Shown here one piece after another: positions 5,203-5,547 of a stretch of DNA of 5,547 nucleotides. How positions within the stretch are numbered: the stretch's first letter is position 1; every line of letters starts with the position of its first letter. The notes below the pieces were generated by a model. That model did no database searches and had not been told where the DNA came from. It saw only the letters and a program-made list of their open reading frames with translations. Origin of the DNA: Alphaproteobacteria bacterium (GTDB taxonomy: Bacteria; Pseudomonadota; Alphaproteobacteria; Rs-D84); the NCBI GenBank assembly GCA_017937735.1, contig JAGBCZ010000037.1, positions 1 to 5,547 on the forward strand. Direction: 5' to 3'. Made by a program: the position numbers and the translations under genes.

Positions 5203-5547
5203 TAAACCTGACAATAGTTGAAGCATTAGAAAAATTAAACAATGGCGAAATTTCGTCTGTTGAATTGACAAAAGCGTACTTAGACCGCATTGAACAATAT
5301 GGTGCTGATTTAAATTGTTATATCACAACAACACCAGAACGTGCCATGGCAGATGCCGCCGCATCTGATGCCAGACGCGCATCTGGTGATGCCATGCCCC
5401 TGGACGGAATACCATTGGCAATGAAAGATTTGTTTGCAACACGCGGGATTCGCACAACTGCCGCTTCACGCATGCTGGAAAATTTTGTACCAGAATACGA
5501 ATCGACTGTTTCACAAAATTTAATTAATGCGGGTACAGTATTATTGG
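5199..5547 (+). CDS. gatA: Asp/Glu-tRNA amidotransferase subunit GatA, 3' end outside window
   Basis: N-terminal 116 codons of the catalytic amidase subunit of GatCAB, which releases ammonia from glutamine or asparagine for the amidation of mischarged tRNA. The protein begins MINLTIVEALEKLNNGEISS, typical of GatA, followed by VELTKAYLDRIE. The amidase-signature start is clear: LDGIPLAMKDLFATRGIRTT (residues 68-87), in which Lys76 is the base lysine of the Ser-cisSer-Lys triad, then ASRMLENF and PEYESTV. The two catalytic serines would lie beyond the right edge. The start ATG (5199-5201) shares ATGA with the stop of the preceding gene. No strong ribosome site of its own is seen upstream (AAAGCAAAA), which fits initiation by ribosomes finishing the upstream gene. 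It is the last gene of the gatC operon in view; gatB would be expected later or elsewhere. Confidence 0.95.
   Translation, partial: MINLTIVEALEKLNNGEISSVELTKAYLDRIEQYGADLNCYITTTPERAMADAAASDARRASGDAMPLDGIPLAMKDLFATRGIRTTAASRMLENFVPEYESTVSQNLINAGTVLL

Noticed and set aside
5350..5367. 7-bp hairpin CAGATGC/GCATCTG with a 4-base loop inside gatA, with a second GCATCTG at 5379-5385
   Set aside because: It lies in an Ala/Asp/Ser-rich coding stretch where repeated GCC, GAT and TCT codons create such matches by chance; no U tract follows.

Overview
The window is a gene-dense, AT-rich stretch that most resembles a host-associated or small-genome alphaproteobacterium. The lineage call rests on a divergently transcribed ruvX/gatC pair, an arrangement I know from alphaproteobacteria, and on a GatC ending in a YFAVPKV-type tail. 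No gene is a decisive phylogenetic marker, so this is an inference. There is no non-coding stretch over 300 bases; the longest gap between genes is 37 bases.

Left block, + strand, about 1-3580: the 3' part of sufB, then sufC, an unrecognised 304-residue multi-membrane protein, and an AI-2E/PerM-family membrane protein. The gaps are 2, 26 and 2 bases and each internal gene has a purine-rich ribosome site, so this reads as one operon. sufB and sufC supply the scaffold and ATPase of SUF iron-sulfur cluster assembly. The usual next gene, sufD, is absent here, and SufC is short at its C-terminus. A small hairpin at 3581-3603 closes the operon and also serves the convergent ruvX gene.

Middle, 3591-4091: ruvX (YqgF-type nuclease) runs leftward and gatC rightward. 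Two sigma70-like promoters lie in the short gap and in the first codons of the two genes. They point toward each other, and their predicted start sites nearly coincide.

Right block, + strand, 4078-5547: gatC, two small unrecognised cysteine-rich genes, then the start of gatA. GatC and GatA are subunits of the tRNA-dependent amidotransferase that makes Gln-tRNA and/or Asn-tRNA. The two small genes are paralogs of each other: their last 32 residues are 22/32 identical, with a GKCQDE...LFPQHY.KQK signature. They sit in tight register between gatC and gatA, and the second overlaps the gatA start by four bases (ATGA). This inserted pair is the most novel content of the window. I cannot assign it a function.
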